This document shows, piece after piece, positions 51,172 through 59,676 of a stretch of DNA of 64,000 bases. The notes under the pieces are model-generated. The model ran no database searches and was not told where the DNA came from. It saw nothing but the letters and a program-made list of their open reading frames with translations. Each line of letters opens with the position of its first letter. Position 1 is the stretch's first letter. The position numbers were made by a program, and so were the translations under genes. The DNA comes from Occultella gossypii (lineage in GTDB: Bacteria; Actinomycetota; Actinomycetes; Actinomycetales; Beutenbergiaceae), in the NCBI RefSeq assembly GCF_019947135.1, contig NZ_JAGSHT010000022.1, forward strand, positions 124,001-188,000, given 5' to 3'.

Positions 51172-52221
51172 ATGAAGATCACCAGGGTCACCGTCCAGGT
51201 CACCTCCGAGCCCAAGCAGCACGCGATCCGGGACGCGATCCAACTCCTGGACCGCAACGGGCGCTGCGACGTGACGGTCGAGACGGACGCCGGCATCAGC
51301 GGCACCAGCAGCACCTACTTCGGACGCGTCGCCAGCTCACCCGCGCTGCTCGGCGCCCTGGTCACCGAGCAGCTCGGCCCGGCGATCATCGGCCAGGACG
51401 CCACCATGATCCGGCACATCCGCGATCTGCTCAGGACCCTGACCGACTACCAGGGCACGGCGGGCCTGTCCACCTTCGGGATCTCCGCGATCGATCAGGC
51501 ACTCTGGGACCTGCTCGGCAAATCGCTCGGGGTGCCGGTCTGGAAACTGCTGGGTGCCCAGCGGGACGCGATCCCCACCTACGCCATGGTCGGGTGGCTC
51601 GAGTTGGACGTCCCGCAGTTGCAGGACGTCTGCGCGAGGGCCATGGAACAGGGCTTCCAGGGCGTGAAGATGAAGGTGGGCGGGGGCCCGCTCGCCGAGG
51701 ATCTCGAGCGGATCGGCGCCGTCCGGGCGGTGATCGGCGACGGGGTCCCGCTGATGGTCGACGCCAACCAGGCGTTCGATCTCGCCGAGGCGATCCGGCG
51801 CGGACGCGCGTACACGGACCTCGGGTGCCGGTGGTTCGAGGAGCCGCTGCGAGCCGCGGACACGGCCGCGCACATCCGGCTCGCCGAGAAGCTGGACATC
51901 CCGATCGCCACCGGGGAGAACCGCTACGGGCAGGAGCAGTTCCGGGACCTGTTCGTCGGGGGCGGCGTCGGGGTGGTCCAGCCGGACCTGCGCCGGGCCG
52001 GCGGACTCACCGACTGCTACGAGATCGGGCTGATGGCGGCCGGGTTCGGTATCCCGTACGCCTCGCACGGCGGCGGCGCGCACATCCACGTCCTCGCCGC
52101 GCTACCGAACACGATCTACGTCGAGAGCGGGCTCCTGCCTCCGGACGGGTCGGTCACCCTGACCGACGGCTGCTACCCGCTGCCCACCGAGCCCGGGCTG
52201 TCCTCCTGGAGCGCGCACTGA
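51172..52221 (+). CDS. Enolase-superfamily mandelate racemase-like enzyme, copy 2
   Basis: A 349-aa enzyme with the classical K166-x-K168 (GVKMKVGG), metal ligands D197 (MVDANQ), E223/E224 (WFEEPL) and E249 (TGENRYG), and H299 in ASHGGGAH. This pattern is the mandelate-racemase subgroup, which includes tartrate, galactarate and rhamnonate dehydratases and racemases. Start ATG is two bases after the preceding stop. Only distantly similar to copy 1, so the two probably act on different acids or epimers. Confidence 0.83.
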   Translation: MKITRVTVQVTSEPKQHAIRDAIQLLDRNGRCDVTVETDAGISGTSSTYFGRVASSPALLGALVTEQLGPAIIGQDATMIRHIRDLLRTLTDYQGTAGLSTFGISAIDQALWDLLGKSLGVPVWKLLGAQRDAIPTYAMVGWLELDVPQLQDVCARAMEQGFQGVKMKVGGGPLAEDLERIGAVRAVIGDGVPLMVDANQAFDLAEAIRRGRAYTDLGCRWFEEPLRAADTAAHIRLAEKLDIPIATGENRYGQEQFRDLFVGGGVGVVQPDLRRAGGLTDCYEIGLMAAGFGIPYASHGGGAHIHVLAALPNTIYVESGLLPPDGSVTLTDGCYPLPTEPGLSSWSAH

Positions 52222-52231
52222 GCGGTACCGG

Positions 52232-52708
52232 TCAACCGACCACCAGCGCCACGACCAGACAGGCGAGCGCCGCCGTCGACGTGGCGGTGCGCAGGTGGTT
52301 CCACCGCACCCACCTCGCCTCGAAGGCGGTCCGCACACCGGCCGGGTCGGCCGGTGTGGGGCCGGCCCGGTCGATGGCGTTGTTCAGCGGGATGTTCGCC
52401 CGGCCGGTGGTGATCAGGCAGGCCAGGTAGAGCACGACGGCGGCAGCGATCCACGGCACGGCGGCGGACGAGGCGTCACCGACCAGGTGGGCGACCAGCG
52501 CGAGCACGGACAGCACGATCGCCCCGCCGAACGCGAGTGCGAACCTCGGGTTCAGGATCGCGGTGTTGATGTGGTGCATCACCTCGACGAACGCCGCGTC
52601 ACGCGCACGTGCCAGCCCGGGCATCACGGCCACGGAGAAGGCGTAGAACAGCCCCGCCGCGAGGCCCATCGCGACCGTGGCCGCCGCGAGGCTGAGGGTC
52701 GCCAGCAT
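52232..52708 (-). CDS. DUF1772 (anthrone oxygenase-like) membrane protein
   Basis: A 158-aa protein with four hydrophobic helices (about residues 3-25, 58-78, 84-102 and 138-158) and the PLNNAIDR-like segment NIPLNNAID typical for DUF1772. The family is related to anthrone oxygenases but is mostly uncharacterised. The start overlaps the preceding NmrA stop (TGATG), so the pair is co-translated. Confidence 0.78.
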   Translation of the reverse strand: MLATLSLAAATVAMGLAAGLFYAFSVAVMPGLARARDAAFVEVMHHINTAILNPRFALAFGGAIVLSVLALVAHLVGDASSAAVPWIAAAVVLYLACLITTGRANIPLNNAIDRAGPTPADPAGVRTAFEARWVRWNHLRTATSTAALACLVVALVVG

Positions 52709-53559
52709 CAGCGCACCGGCGTGGGCACACTGTCCCACGCGCCGCTCGCGGCGGCCTCGCGCGCCCAGTCGGAGAAGTCCCGGGCCGGGCGTCCGAGCAC
52801 CTGCTGGACGCCGTCGGCCGGGATCGAGTTGCGGCCGTCGAGGACCTCGGTGAACAGGTACATGAACAGGTCCACGAGCTCGGGCGGGGTGCCCTCGGCC
52901 GCGAGCCCGGCGCGGAACTCCTCGGCCGAGATCTCCTGGTGATGCACCTCGAGGCCGCTCGCGGCCGAGATCTCCGCCATCGCCTCCGCGAACGTGAGCG
53001 AGCGCGGGCCGGAGAGCTCGTACACCCTGCCGGCGTGGCCGTCCTGGGTGAGCACGGTCGCGGCCACGTCGGCGATGTCCTCGACGTCGGTGAACGGTTC
53101 CGGCTCGCCCGGCCCGGGCGCCGCGAACACGCCGCTGAGCACGGCCGGCAGCAGGAAGCTCTCGCTGAAGTTCTGGTTGAACCAGCTCGCGCGCAGGATC
53201 GTCCAGTCCGCGCCCGAGGCGCGCACGCGCTGTTCGGCCTGCTCGGCCGCGGTCTCCCCGCGGCCGGAGAGCAGCACCAGGCGGCGCGCACCGGCGGCGA
53301 CGGCCTGCTCGGCGAAGGCGCCGATCACGTCGTCGGCGCCGGGCAGGGCAAGGTCGGGCACGTAGGCGATGTAGACGGCGCTCACGCCGTCGAGGGCGTC
53401 GGCCCAGGTGGACGGGTCCTCCCAGTCGAACGGCGGCTCGGCCGATCGGGAACCGAGGAGAACGGGATGCCCGACGGCGGTGAGCCGCTTGGCGACTCGG
53501 CTGCCGGTCTTGCCGGTGGCGCCGAGGACGAGGGTCAGGTCGTTCGTGTTGGTGGTCAT
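52708..53559 (-). CDS. NmrA-like NAD(P)-binding protein
   Basis: A 283-aa atypical SDR with the N-terminal GATGKTGSRVAKRL loop (about residues 14-27) and the NmrA-type motif LRASWFNQNFSE (about 125-136). Members are NAD(P)H sensors or quinone reductases of QorB type. GGAG precedes the ATG. It is divergent from an AraC regulator across 82 bp and coupled to the DUF1772 gene; the three probably form a stress or redox unit. Confidence 0.82.
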   Translation of the reverse strand: MTTNTNDLTLVLGATGKTGSRVAKRLTAVGHPVLLGSRSAEPPFDWEDPSTWADALDGVSAVYIAYVPDLALPGADDVIGAFAEQAVAAGARRLVLLSGRGETAAEQAEQRVRASGADWTILRASWFNQNFSESFLLPAVLSGVFAAPGPGEPEPFTDVEDIADVAATVLTQDGHAGRVYELSGPRSLTFAEAMAEISAASGLEVHHQEISAEEFRAGLAAEGTPPELVDLFMYLFTEVLDGRNSIPADGVQQVLGRPARDFSDWAREAAASGAWDSVPTPVR

Positions 53560-53641
53560 GGCTCCACTCAACAGGGGCCGACTGAGACGATCCATAGTTC
53601 AGGCTCTTGATTTCATACGCATTCGTCCACACACTGGTGTG

Positions 53642-54604
53642 GTGGATGCACTCACCGGACTCCTCGACGGCCCTCGTGCGCGCGGCGCGTTCCTGATGCG
53701 GTCGCTGATGGCCCCGCCGTGGGCGATCCGGATCCGGGACGAGGCGCCGCTGACAGTTGTGGTGATGGCCAAGGGCACCACGTGGATCCGTCCGGACGCG
53801 GGCGAGCCGGTCCGGTTGACGGCGGGGGATCTGGCCCTGGTGCGCGGCCCGGACCCGTACACCGTGGCGGAGCCGCCGGACGCGCCGATCGGGGTCTATA
53901 TCAATCCGGGCCAGCACTGCACCGCCCCCGACGGGCGGTCCCTCGAGGAGGAGATGTGCCTCGGCGTGCGCACCTGGGGCAACGATGCCGACGCCGCCAC
54001 CGAGGTCATCACCGGTGCGTACGGCGTGGAGGGTGAGGTGAGCCGGCGCCTGCTCGACGTGCTGCCCACCGTGATCGTCATCCCGGCCGGGGATCCGGCA
54101 GCGCCCACCACGCTGGTGCGGCTCATCCGCGAGGAGATCGTCAAGGACGACGTCGGTCAGGACGTGGTGCTCGACCGGATGCTCGACCTGCTCCTGATCG
54201 CGGTGCTGCGGAACTGGCTGGGCCGCCCGGAAGCGCAGCCGCCCGCCTGGTACTCGGCGAGCGCGGATCCGATGGTCGGGCACGCCCTGCGCCTGCTCCA
54301 CAACAACCCGGGCCACCCCTGGACCGTTGCCGGACTGGCCGCCGAGTGCGGCGTCTCGAGGGCTGCATTCGCCCGCCGGTTCACCCAGCTCGTCGGACAG
54401 GCACCGATGGCCTACCTCACCGACTGGCGGCTGACGATGGCGGCGGACCTCCTCCGCGAGCCGGACGCCACCGTGGCTTCCGTCTCCCGGCAGGTCGGCT
54501 ACGCGAGCTCGTTCGCGTTCAGTTCCGCGTTCAAGCGGGTGCGCGGAGTGAGCCCGCAGCGGCACCGCAGCGGCGCCGCGCTCGCCGCAGTCGGGACCGA
54601 CTGA
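53642..54604 (+). CDS. AraC-family regulator with cupin sensor domain
   Basis: A 320-aa AraC protein: N-terminal cupin (about residues 15-170; GTTWIRPDAGEPVRLTAGDL) and C-terminal HTH pair (about 205-305; TVAGLAAECGVSRAAFARRF and VASVSRQVGYASSFAFSSAF). Two adjacent GTGs (53639, 53642) are the best starts; a much longer upstream frame runs antisense through the NmrA gene and is rejected. It likely controls the divergent NmrA/DUF1772 pair. Confidence 0.83.
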   Translation: MDALTGLLDGPRARGAFLMRSLMAPPWAIRIRDEAPLTVVVMAKGTTWIRPDAGEPVRLTAGDLALVRGPDPYTVAEPPDAPIGVYINPGQHCTAPDGRSLEEEMCLGVRTWGNDADAATEVITGAYGVEGEVSRRLLDVLPTVIVIPAGDPAAPTTLVRLIREEIVKDDVGQDVVLDRMLDLLLIAVLRNWLGRPEAQPPAWYSASADPMVGHALRLLHNNPGHPWTVAGLAAECGVSRAAFARRFTQLVGQAPMAYLTDWRLTMAADLLREPDATVASVSRQVGYASSFAFSSAFKRVRGVSPQRHRSGAALAAVGTD

Positions 54605-54605
54605 A

Positions 54606-54639
54606 GCCCGACGGCGGACCTCGCCTGCCGCAGTCGGGC
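54606..54639. terminator. Intergenic hairpin between convergent araC and vapC
   Basis: Arms GCCCGACGGCGG and CCGCAGTCGGGC pair over 12 positions with one mismatch. It starts two bases after the AraC stop and lies between convergent genes, where a bidirectional terminator is expected. No T-run. Confidence 0.6.
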
Positions 54640-54724
54640 GGTAGGTCTGCGTGTGGCCTTCGTCAGGATCCGGGGTTTGAGCCCTGAACGGGACTCCACC
54701 GCTCTGGTAGGAGGGCCAGCTCGC

Positions 54725-55135
54725 TCACGGCATAGGTACTGCGCCGGGTGCGATGACGTCGAGCCCTGCGGACCTGACTGCCTCGCCGAGCCTGTGATCG
54801 TAGGTGAGGACGCCCGAGGCGTCGAGCCGGATGGCGGCCTCGAGGTGCAGCGCGTCGAGGGTGCGCAGGTATGGCATGGGAAGGAAGCCGGCACTGCGAT
54901 AGACAGCCCGGTCGAGGGCCGCGAGCGCGACGCCGTCCAGGAGGCGAGTCACATCGGCCTGGTCAAGACCCTCCCGCACCGCAACGCGTCGCAACTCGGT
55001 TTCGAGCAGATCGCTGGAGACCAACATGGCCTGGGTCTGGTCGAGCCAGCGCAGCAGCGCAGCGCTCTCGGGCTGATCGATCAGCAGGGCGCCGAGCGCA
55101 GAAGTGTCGACATAGACGATCGAACCCGAGGTCAC
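54725..55135 (-). CDS. vapC: VapC-type PIN-domain toxin ribonuclease
   Basis: A 136-aa PIN domain. The acidic catalytic residues are visible: D10 (YVDTSAL), E45 or E47 (LLETEL), D94 (RTLDALHLEAA) and D113 (LTYDHRL), so the enzyme looks intact. VapC toxins cleave specific RNAs, often tRNA or rRNA, and are blocked by the partner antitoxin. GTG overlaps the antitoxin stop (GTGA), the usual toxin-antitoxin layout. Confidence 0.88.
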   Translation of the reverse strand: MTSGSIVYVDTSALGALLIDQPESAALLRWLDQTQAMLVSSDLLETELRRVAVREGLDQADVTRLLDGVALAALDRAVYRSAGFLPMPYLRTLDALHLEAAIRLDASGVLTYDHRLGEAVRSAGLDVIAPGAVPMP

Positions 55136-55413
55136 AGCCGATCTCCGCGCAGATCGTCAAGGGTCGCGGCAAGACCCGCCTTGGTGGACTTGCGCTCGAT
55201 TGCCAGCGCAGCCCATCCACCCTCACGGCGCGCCGGACGAGTTATCGGCAGTGCGGGAGCGGGGGCATCCACGGGCACGATTCGACCGACGGGCACGCCA
55301 CTGTTGGTCAGGACGAAGGAGTGACCTTCACTCACGGCACGGAGCACCCGCCCGGACTCATTGCGCAACTCGCGCTGCGACAATGTCTCGATCGGGGGGT
55401 CGCTCGAACTCAT
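55132..55413 (-). CDS. Phd/YefM-family antitoxin of VapC
   Basis: A 93-aa antitoxin: Phd/YefM DNA-binding fold (ETLSQRELRNESGRVLRAVSEG, then FVLTNSGVPVGRIVPV) and a C-terminal toxin-binding tail. ATGs occur at 55413 and 55419. TACGCT (a -10) ends just before 55419, so leaderless initiation at 55413 fits best; 55419 remains possible. An 18-bp palindrome directly upstream is the probable autoregulatory site. Confidence 0.85.
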   Translation of the reverse strand: MSSSDPPIETLSQRELRNESGRVLRAVSEGHSFVLTNSGVPVGRIVPVDAPAPALPITRPARREGGWAALAIERKSTKAGLAATLDDLRGDRL

Positions 55414-55421
55414 GCGCATAG

Positions 55422-55439
55422 CGTAGCACTCGTGCTACG
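55422..55439. promoter_or_regulatory. Toxin-antitoxin operator palindrome
   Basis: Perfect arms CGTAGCAC / GTGCTACG around TC. It overlaps the predicted -10 of the antitoxin promoter, as expected for autorepression by the antitoxin/toxin complex. Confidence 0.7.
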
Positions 55440-55548
55440 GATCGTCGCCTCTGGCCCTCCGGGTGTGCGGCGCCCGGTGAGCGCGGCTGCCTGGGGACAT
55501 GACTGAATCATGCGCATCGGCGTGGCACCCGGTGAGAGGATGCGGCAG

Positions 55549-56568
55549 ATGAGCGACTCTCCGACGTGGCTGCCCACGCCACCCTGCGCCGAGCTGCACC
55601 TGCACATCGAGGGCACCCTCGAACCGGACCTGGTGTTCGCGCTCGCGGAGCGCAATGGGATCGACCTGCCGGATCCGGACGTGGCCGCGCTGCGGGCCCG
55701 GTACGCGTTCACGGACCTGCAGTCCTTCCTCGACCTCTACTACGAGAACATGGCGGTGCTGCGCACGCCCGGCGATTTCGCGGAGATGACGCGGGCCTAT
55801 CTGACCCGAGCGAGGGCGGCCGGGGTGCGGCACGCCGAGATCATGTTCGACCCGCAGGCCCACCTGGCCCGGGGCGTGCCGCTGACGACCAGCGTGGAGG
55901 GCATCGCGTCCGTCCTGCGCACGAGCGAGGCCGAGTTCGGGATCTCCACCGGACTGATCGCCGCGTTCCTTCGGGACCGGCCGGCGAGCGAGGCGCTCGA
56001 GGTCCTCGAGGACCTGCTCGCGATGGAGGCGCCGATCATCGGCATCGGCCTCGACTCCGCCGAGGTGGGGAACCCGCCGTCGGGCTTCACCGCGGTCTAC
56101 GACCGCGCCCGCCGGGCCGGCCTGCACCTGGTGGCGCACGCGGGGGAGGAGGGACCGCCGTCGTACATCGCCGGGGCCCTCGGCGACCTCGGCGTCGAGC
56201 GGATCGACCACGGGATCCGGTGCCTCGACGACCCGGCTCTGGTGGCCCGGCTGGCCGCAGAGCAGATCCCGCTGACCGTCTGCCCGCTGTCCAACGTGCG
56301 GCTGCGGGCGGTGCCCTCCCTCGCCGAGCACCCGCTGCGGCGGCTGATCGAGGCCGGGGTGATCGTGACGATCAACTCCGACGATCCGGCCTACTTCGGC
56401 GGTTACGTGGACGACAACCTGCACGCGGTGCGGGAGGTCCACAAGCTGACCGACGACGAGCTGGCCACGCTCGCGGCGAACTCGTTCCGGGCATCCTTCC
56501 TCGACGACGAACGGCGGGACGCGCTGCTCGCAGAGGTGGAGGCTTGGCGAACTCGGAACGTCTACTAG
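55549..56568 (+). CDS. Adenosine/adenine deaminase family protein, adenine deaminase type
   Basis: A 339-aa amidohydrolase-fold deaminase. Zinc ligands H17 and H19 (ELHLHIEGTLEP), the His in LVAHAGEEG with catalytic Glu, the His of RIDHGIRC and the Asp of NSDDPAYFGGYVDDN are present. The blocks LDSAEVGNPPSGF, GEEGPPSYI and TVCPLSNVRLR, and the DPAYFGGY variant, are those of the adenine aminohydrolase branch rather than true adenosine deaminase. It would convert adenine to hypoxanthine in purine salvage. ATG 55549 follows GAGAGG at good spacing; upstream ATGs at 55510 and 55540 are weaker. Confidence 0.82.
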   Translation: MSDSPTWLPTPPCAELHLHIEGTLEPDLVFALAERNGIDLPDPDVAALRARYAFTDLQSFLDLYYENMAVLRTPGDFAEMTRAYLTRARAAGVRHAEIMFDPQAHLARGVPLTTSVEGIASVLRTSEAEFGISTGLIAAFLRDRPASEALEVLEDLLAMEAPIIGIGLDSAEVGNPPSGFTAVYDRARRAGLHLVAHAGEEGPPSYIAGALGDLGVERIDHGIRCLDDPALVARLAAEQIPLTVCPLSNVRLRAVPSLAEHPLRRLIEAGVIVTINSDDPAYFGGYVDDNLHAVREVHKLTDDELATLAANSFRASFLDDERRDALLAEVEAWRTRNVY

Positions 56569-56865
56569 CTGTCACCAGCCTGGTGCTTCCATCGCGGGGT
56601 GTGAGCCGCGTCTTCGACGCAATAGTCGACACCTGAGCCTCGGATCCGCCTTGCGGGTTTGGGGCAGTCCCATCGGCGCAGGTCACAGGGCATTCGTGCG
56701 CCACGGCCCGCAGTATCCACCAATCGGTCGGGGGATCCAGGCTCAGGTGCTACGGAACAGCGCACCGAAATCACCAAATGAACCGTTCCGAATATGGACA
56801 CCTGGAATCGTATGTGGTGGAGTGTGCGCGACCACTTCGCCCGAGCAATGTAGCCAGGAGTCTCC
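56569..56865. other. 297-bp intergenic region with an inverted-repeat element
   Basis: No coding sequence. It holds a 120-bp segment bounded by 17-18-bp inverted repeats (separate entry) and then the leader and promoter of the GH20 gene. This marks the boundary between the purine gene and the polysaccharide locus. Confidence 0.7.
56630..56749. repeat. 120-bp element bounded by inverted repeats
   Basis: Left end CACCTGAGCCTCGGATCC (56630-56647) and right end GGATCCAGGCTCAGGTG (56733-56749) are complementary except for one inserted base. The 85-bp interior has no ORF and no obvious symmetry. It could be a MITE-like element or a large stem-loop. No clear target-site duplication was seen. Confidence 0.6.
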
Positions 56866-58290
56866 GTGTCCGAGCTCCACCTCGTCCCCCAGCCGCGTTC
56901 GGTCATCATGGCCCGCGGTGACGTCGTCCTGGACGGCCCCGCAGCTGCCCTGACCGAGTCCATCTCTGACAGCCTTGGCGACGAGGCCTACCGGCTCGTC
57001 GTGGACGCCGACGGAGCCTCGCTGACTGCCGGCTCCGACCGTGGTCTGCTGCTCGGCCGCTCGACGTGGAGCCAGGTCCTCGATGCGGCGACCACCGATG
57101 CGGCCGGCCGGACCGTGGTGCCCGGCGTGCGTATCGAGGACGAGCCGGCCCATTCCTGGCGTGGGCTCATGGTCGACTGCTCGCGCCACTTCACGCCGGT
57201 CGCCGAACTCCGCAAGCTGATCGATGTCCTGGCTCTGCATCGTATGAACCGCCTGCACCTGCACCTGACCGACGACCAAGGCTGGCGTGTGGAGATCGCC
57301 GGCTGGCCCCTGCTCACCGAGGTGGGCGGGTATCGACCCCGGACGCTCGTCGGGCACCATCGTAGGTCCGAGGGGTCCGAGTCGGCCTGGACGGACGAAC
57401 CGCACGGCGGCTACTACACCCAGGACGAGTTGCGCGGCCTCATCACCTACGGAGCGTCGCGTGGTGTCGAACTCATTCCCGAGATCGACCTGCCCGGACA
57501 CATGCAGGCAGCGATCGCCGCCTATCCCGAACTCGGCAACCTCGACGAGCCGATCGGCGTGCGCGAGACCTGGGGGATCTCCGACCACGTGCTCGCGCCG
57601 ACCGAGATCGCGTTCCGGTTCGTGCGCGAGGTGCTGACCCAGGTCATCGACATCTTCCCGGCACAATGGCTGCACATCGGCGGTGACGAGTGCCCGACGA
57701 TCGAGTGGGAAGGCTCGCAGCAGGCGCGGGAGTTCATGTCCGAGCGTGGCCTGACGTCGGAACGGCAGATCCAGCGAGAGTTCATCACGGCCGCGCACGA
57801 GGTGATCTCCGCCGCCGGCCGGACCCTGATCGGCTGGGACGAGATTGTCGAGGCCGAGCCCCCGGCGGACTCGGTGGCGATGCTCTGGCGCGCCGGGGCG
57901 GACGTGCCGTTCTCTCAGCGGCACGGGTTGACCTGCGTCTACGCGAACTCCGCGACGCTGTACCTGGACCACTACCAGGAGGATCCGGAGACCGAGCCTT
58001 TGGCTATCGGAGGGCTGAGCACGCTCGCGGATGTTTACGGCACCGAAGAACTGCCTGCGGACGCCACCCCCGAGCAGACCGAGCTGCTGCTCGGGGTACA
58101 GGCCCAACTCTGGCGCGAGTACGTGCCGACCCAGGAGCACCTGGAGTACATGCTCTTCCCTCGCCTGTGCGCAGTTAGCGAGGTCGCCTGGGGCACGCGG
58201 ACCGACTACGTGCAATTCGTGCATCGCCTTGGCAACGGCCACCTCGCACGACTGGACCGGCTCGGCGTCGGTTACCGACCGTTGACCTGA
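56866..58290 (+). CDS. GH20 beta-N-acetylhexosaminidase
   Basis: A 474-aa glycosidase with an N-terminal GH20b-like domain (residues 1-100) and a (beta/alpha)8 catalytic domain (RGLMVDCSRHF, LHLHLTDDQGWR, EIDLPGHMQA). The catalytic pair is D274-E275 in HIGGDECP, the neighbouring Asp polarising the N-acetyl group for substrate-assisted catalysis. No signal peptide, so it acts on imported GlcNAc- or GalNAc-containing oligosaccharides. GTG at 56866 follows AGGAG. Confidence 0.9.
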   Translation: MSELHLVPQPRSVIMARGDVVLDGPAAALTESISDSLGDEAYRLVVDADGASLTAGSDRGLLLGRSTWSQVLDAATTDAAGRTVVPGVRIEDEPAHSWRGLMVDCSRHFTPVAELRKLIDVLALHRMNRLHLHLTDDQGWRVEIAGWPLLTEVGGYRPRTLVGHHRRSEGSESAWTDEPHGGYYTQDELRGLITYGASRGVELIPEIDLPGHMQAAIAAYPELGNLDEPIGVRETWGISDHVLAPTEIAFRFVREVLTQVIDIFPAQWLHIGGDECPTIEWEGSQQAREFMSERGLTSERQIQREFITAAHEVISAAGRTLIGWDEIVEAEPPADSVAMLWRAGADVPFSQRHGLTCVYANSATLYLDHYQEDPETEPLAIGGLSTLADVYGTEELPADATPEQTELLLGVQAQLWREYVPTQEHLEYMLFPRLCAVSEVAWGTRTDYVQFVHRLGNGHLARLDRLGVGYRPLT

Positions 58291-58349
58291 CCCGGGCGCG
58301 GCGTGGCGCGACCGGCTCATAGACCGTGCGCTCGCCTGAAAGGACGGAC

Positions 58350-59561
58350 GTGAGTCAGATCAGAGAGCGGAGTTCAGTGACCGTGCAGATCGATCACACC
58401 CAGCTGGGATCGGGCTACGACCGACAGACCTGTTGGCTCCACGCTCGGGTCGGGATCCACCCCACGGCCAACGCCGGTGCGCCGCGGTACGTGACGACCT
58501 TGCAGCGGCTGACGCTGTCCGGGTCAGACGTCTACGGTCCGATCCACTCGATGTCGGCGCCGAACTGGGACGGGCCGTGGACGGAGCCGTACCAGCAGGA
58601 GGGTTTCACCTGGACCGAACACAACAGGGCGGTCTGTGACTTCTGGCCAATCTGGCACGAGGCGTCGCAGACCCTGTTGGGCACGGGCCACACGGTCGCC
58701 TACACCGACGGTGTCGTGGACGGCACGAAGGCGAGGTACACCTCGTACGCCCAGTACCGGCCCGACACCGACAGTTGGTCACCGGCGCGACTGCTCGAGA
58801 TGCCCGACGAGCCGGCCTTTTTGCGCTCAGGGGCGGGCTGTGCCCAATGGGTGGAGGAGGCCGACGGTGGCATCCTGCTGCCGGTCTATTTCGGAGTCGG
58901 CCACCTGACGAGCGCGATCGTGCGGTGCCGGTTCGACGGCGCGACGCTGAGCTATGTGGCACACGGCAGCGCCCACAGCATCGACGCCGGCCGAGGCCTG
59001 TACGAGCCGTCCCTGATCACCTACGACGGCAGGTATTTCCTGACCCTGCGCAATGACGAGGGTGGGCATCTGGCGGTCAGTACGGATGGGCTGCAGTACA
59101 CCGATCCGACCCCGTGGCGGTTCGACGACGGCACCACGCTCGGCAGTTGCAACACCCAGCAGCACTGGGTGGTACTGGCCGATGGGCCGTATCTGGTGTA
59201 CACCCGGTCCGGTCTCGACAACGACCACGTCTTCCGTCATCGCGCTCCGCTGCTGATGTCGCGTCTTGACACTGATCGGCTCCTGCTGCTGCGCGACACC
59301 GAACAGGTCGTGATCGGCGAACGTGGTGCCGGGCTCGGAAACTTCGGCACCTGCCAAGGGCCGGGGCAGACGGCGTACGTCATGGCGAGCGAGAGCATGC
59401 AGAATGTCGGACCTGCCCTAGTGGCCGCCCGCACCAAACTCGCCTTGCGGGCCGGTCCGGAGCAGATCGCGCAGTGGGAGGCGACCGACAACGGATGTGC
59501 GATCTGTGAGCAGTTCGGCAGCGACAACACCATCTGGCTGGCACGAGTCAGGGCGACGTGA
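58350..59561 (+). CDS. Sialidase-like beta-propeller protein
   Basis: A 403-aa protein with repeated strand patterns (ITYDGRYFLTLRNDEGG, LAVSTDGLQYTDPTPWRF, CNTQQHWVVLADGPYLVYTR) resembling the six-bladed sialidase/BNR propeller or exo-glycosidase of similar fold. Arg and Glu residues that could bind a carboxylate (RSGAGCAQWVEE, LYEPSL) are present, but the canonical Asp boxes are weak. No signal peptide. GTG at 58350 follows AAAGGA. Adjacent to the GH20 gene by 59 bp; probably trims the same acidic glycan (inference). Confidence 0.65.
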   Translation: MSQIRERSSVTVQIDHTQLGSGYDRQTCWLHARVGIHPTANAGAPRYVTTLQRLTLSGSDVYGPIHSMSAPNWDGPWTEPYQQEGFTWTEHNRAVCDFWPIWHEASQTLLGTGHTVAYTDGVVDGTKARYTSYAQYRPDTDSWSPARLLEMPDEPAFLRSGAGCAQWVEEADGGILLPVYFGVGHLTSAIVRCRFDGATLSYVAHGSAHSIDAGRGLYEPSLITYDGRYFLTLRNDEGGHLAVSTDGLQYTDPTPWRFDDGTTLGSCNTQQHWVVLADGPYLVYTRSGLDNDHVFRHRAPLLMSRLDTDRLLLLRDTEQVVIGERGAGLGNFGTCQGPGQTAYVMASESMQNVGPALVAARTKLALRAGPEQIAQWEATDNGCAICEQFGSDNTIWLARVRAT

Positions 59562-59676
59562 GTGTGATCGACGTGCTCTGGGCCGGAGCGCGGCCCCGGT
59601 CACGCCGAGGTCACGGGCGACGCACGCACTCCACGTACGGCCTCCATCCACGGGTCAGTTATGGGACCAACGTCGA

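Noticed and set aside
53408-53641. Long N-terminal extension of the AraC gene
   Set aside because: It is antisense to the NmrA N-terminus and crosses the divergent promoter region; cupin homology begins after the GTGs at 53639/53642.
52232-54565. 777-aa minus-strand frame joining DUF1772 to upstream text
   Set aside because: Sequence before 52708 is an off-frame reading of the NmrA and AraC genes; DUF1772 starts at 52708.
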